Positions 5,560-5,835 of a stretch of DNA of 5,835 nucleotides are shown here, one piece after another. The position numbers were made by a program, and so were the translations under genes. Below the pieces are notes generated by a model. It worked only from the letters and a program-made list of their open reading frames with translations, made no database searches and was not told the origin of the DNA. The stretch is from positions 1 through 5,835 of the forward strand of contig CAYJPM010000050.1 of the NCBI GenBank assembly GCA_964372145.1, given 5' to 3'. The first letter of the stretch is position 1, and every line of letters begins with the position of its first letter. The DNA comes from CAKOSP01 sp964372145. Its GTDB lineage: Bacteria > Bacillota_I > Bacilli_A > RF39 > UBA660.

Positions 5560-5835
5560 TTAATTTAACTTTAATAATATAGTACTTCCTTCTTTAACAT
5601 AAGTATTACAATCAGGACTTTGATATATAACTGTATCACCTGTACCAGAAAATTCTACTTTATAATCTTTAAGTTCTTTATTTGCTTCATCTATATTTAA
5701 TCCTTCAACACATGGTATTATATTATATTTTTCATCTAAATAAGTATATTCTTTAGGAATAGTATTTTCACTAGGTTTAAAATCATATATATCAATAGCA
5801 GATTCAAAAATAGTTTTAGCTATAGGAGCAGCAAC
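5560..5835 (-). CDS. ftsI: Class B penicillin-binding protein (FtsI/PBP2 type), C-terminal 91 residues with one PASTA domain
   Basis: The end of a septal peptidoglycan transpeptidase; the catalytic serine and the rest of the enzyme lie beyond the window. The visible part opens with VAAPIAKTIFESAIDIYDF (1-19 of the fragment). This matches the last helix of the transpeptidase domain, where VAAPIFKEI-like text is typical. A linker follows, then one PASTA domain from IIPCVEGLNIDEA (39-51) to VIYQSP...GSTILLKL (69-90), closing the protein. PASTA domains bind muropeptides or help place the enzyme at the septum. Immediate linkage to mraY supports the FtsI/PbpB (or SpoVD-like) assignment over other class B enzymes; which of these cannot be settled from the fragment. 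Odd point: the domain contains two cysteines, Cys42 in the PxV position and Cys76 in SPDCN, where Asp/Asn and a turn residue are usual. Confidence 0.88.
   Translation of the reverse strand, partial: VAAPIAKTIFESAIDIYDFKPSENTIPKEYTYLDEKYNIIPCVEGLNIDEANKELKDYKVEFSGTGDTVIYQSPDCNTYVKEGSTILLKLN

Noticed and set aside
1..5835. Alternative genetic code (TGA as Trp), suggested by the very low GC content
   Set aside because: The tryptophans examined are TGG, all stops are TAA, and no in-frame TGA is needed to keep any gene open.
1..5835. tRNA or rRNA genes, CRISPR arrays, riboswitches or insertion sequences
   Set aside because: Gaps between genes are all under 100 bases and are accounted for by terminators and promoters; no repeat-spacer pattern, transposase or structured RNA was seen on either strand.

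Overview
This is a low-GC window with the base composition and gene content of a low-GC Bacillota (Firmicutes) bacterium. TrpRS, MraY, MazG-like and CmpB-like proteins all read as Firmicutes types, and translation starts carry AGGAGG-like sites. All six stop codons in the window are TAA. Every tryptophan checked is TGG and no TGA occurs inside a frame, so nothing suggests the Mycoplasma code. The secreted protein at 2784-4409 recalls, from memory, proteins common in uncultured gut Bacilli-like lineages, but I cannot place the genus. Every supported gene is on the minus strand, so transcription runs from high to low coordinates.

Right end (5835 to 4464): the last 91 residues of a PASTA-bearing class B penicillin-binding protein (FtsI/PBP2 type), then mraY. 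This is the usual ftsI-mraY step of the division and cell-wall (dcw) cluster. It stops at an intrinsic terminator that begins inside the mraY stop codon, so murD, ftsW or murG do not follow directly.

Middle (4461 to 2715): a single-gene unit with its own extended -10 promoter and terminator. It encodes a 541-residue exported protein. Its signal sequence looks like those processed by SipW-type signal peptidases (TasA/camelysin class). A Thr/Ser-rich N-terminal region is followed by a C-terminal module seen in gut Firmicutes surface proteins.

Left part (2762 to 1): trpS, read from a promoter embedded in the preceding terminator hairpin, followed after one base by a MazG-like nucleotide pyrophosphohydrolase. 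After a 64-base gap with a weak hairpin and a possible promoter come a CmpB-like multi-pass membrane protein and, two bases later, a family 2 glycosyltransferase that runs off the window.

The genes form three or four short transcription units: wall precursor synthesis (ftsI-mraY), a surface protein, tryptophan charging with nucleotide clean-up, and a membrane protein plus glycosyltransferase pair probably concerned with envelope glycans. No RNA gene, insertion sequence, CRISPR array or gene-free stretch over 100 bases was seen. The least understood element is the exported protein unit. The most striking sequence structure is the overlapping terminator and promoter ahead of trpS.
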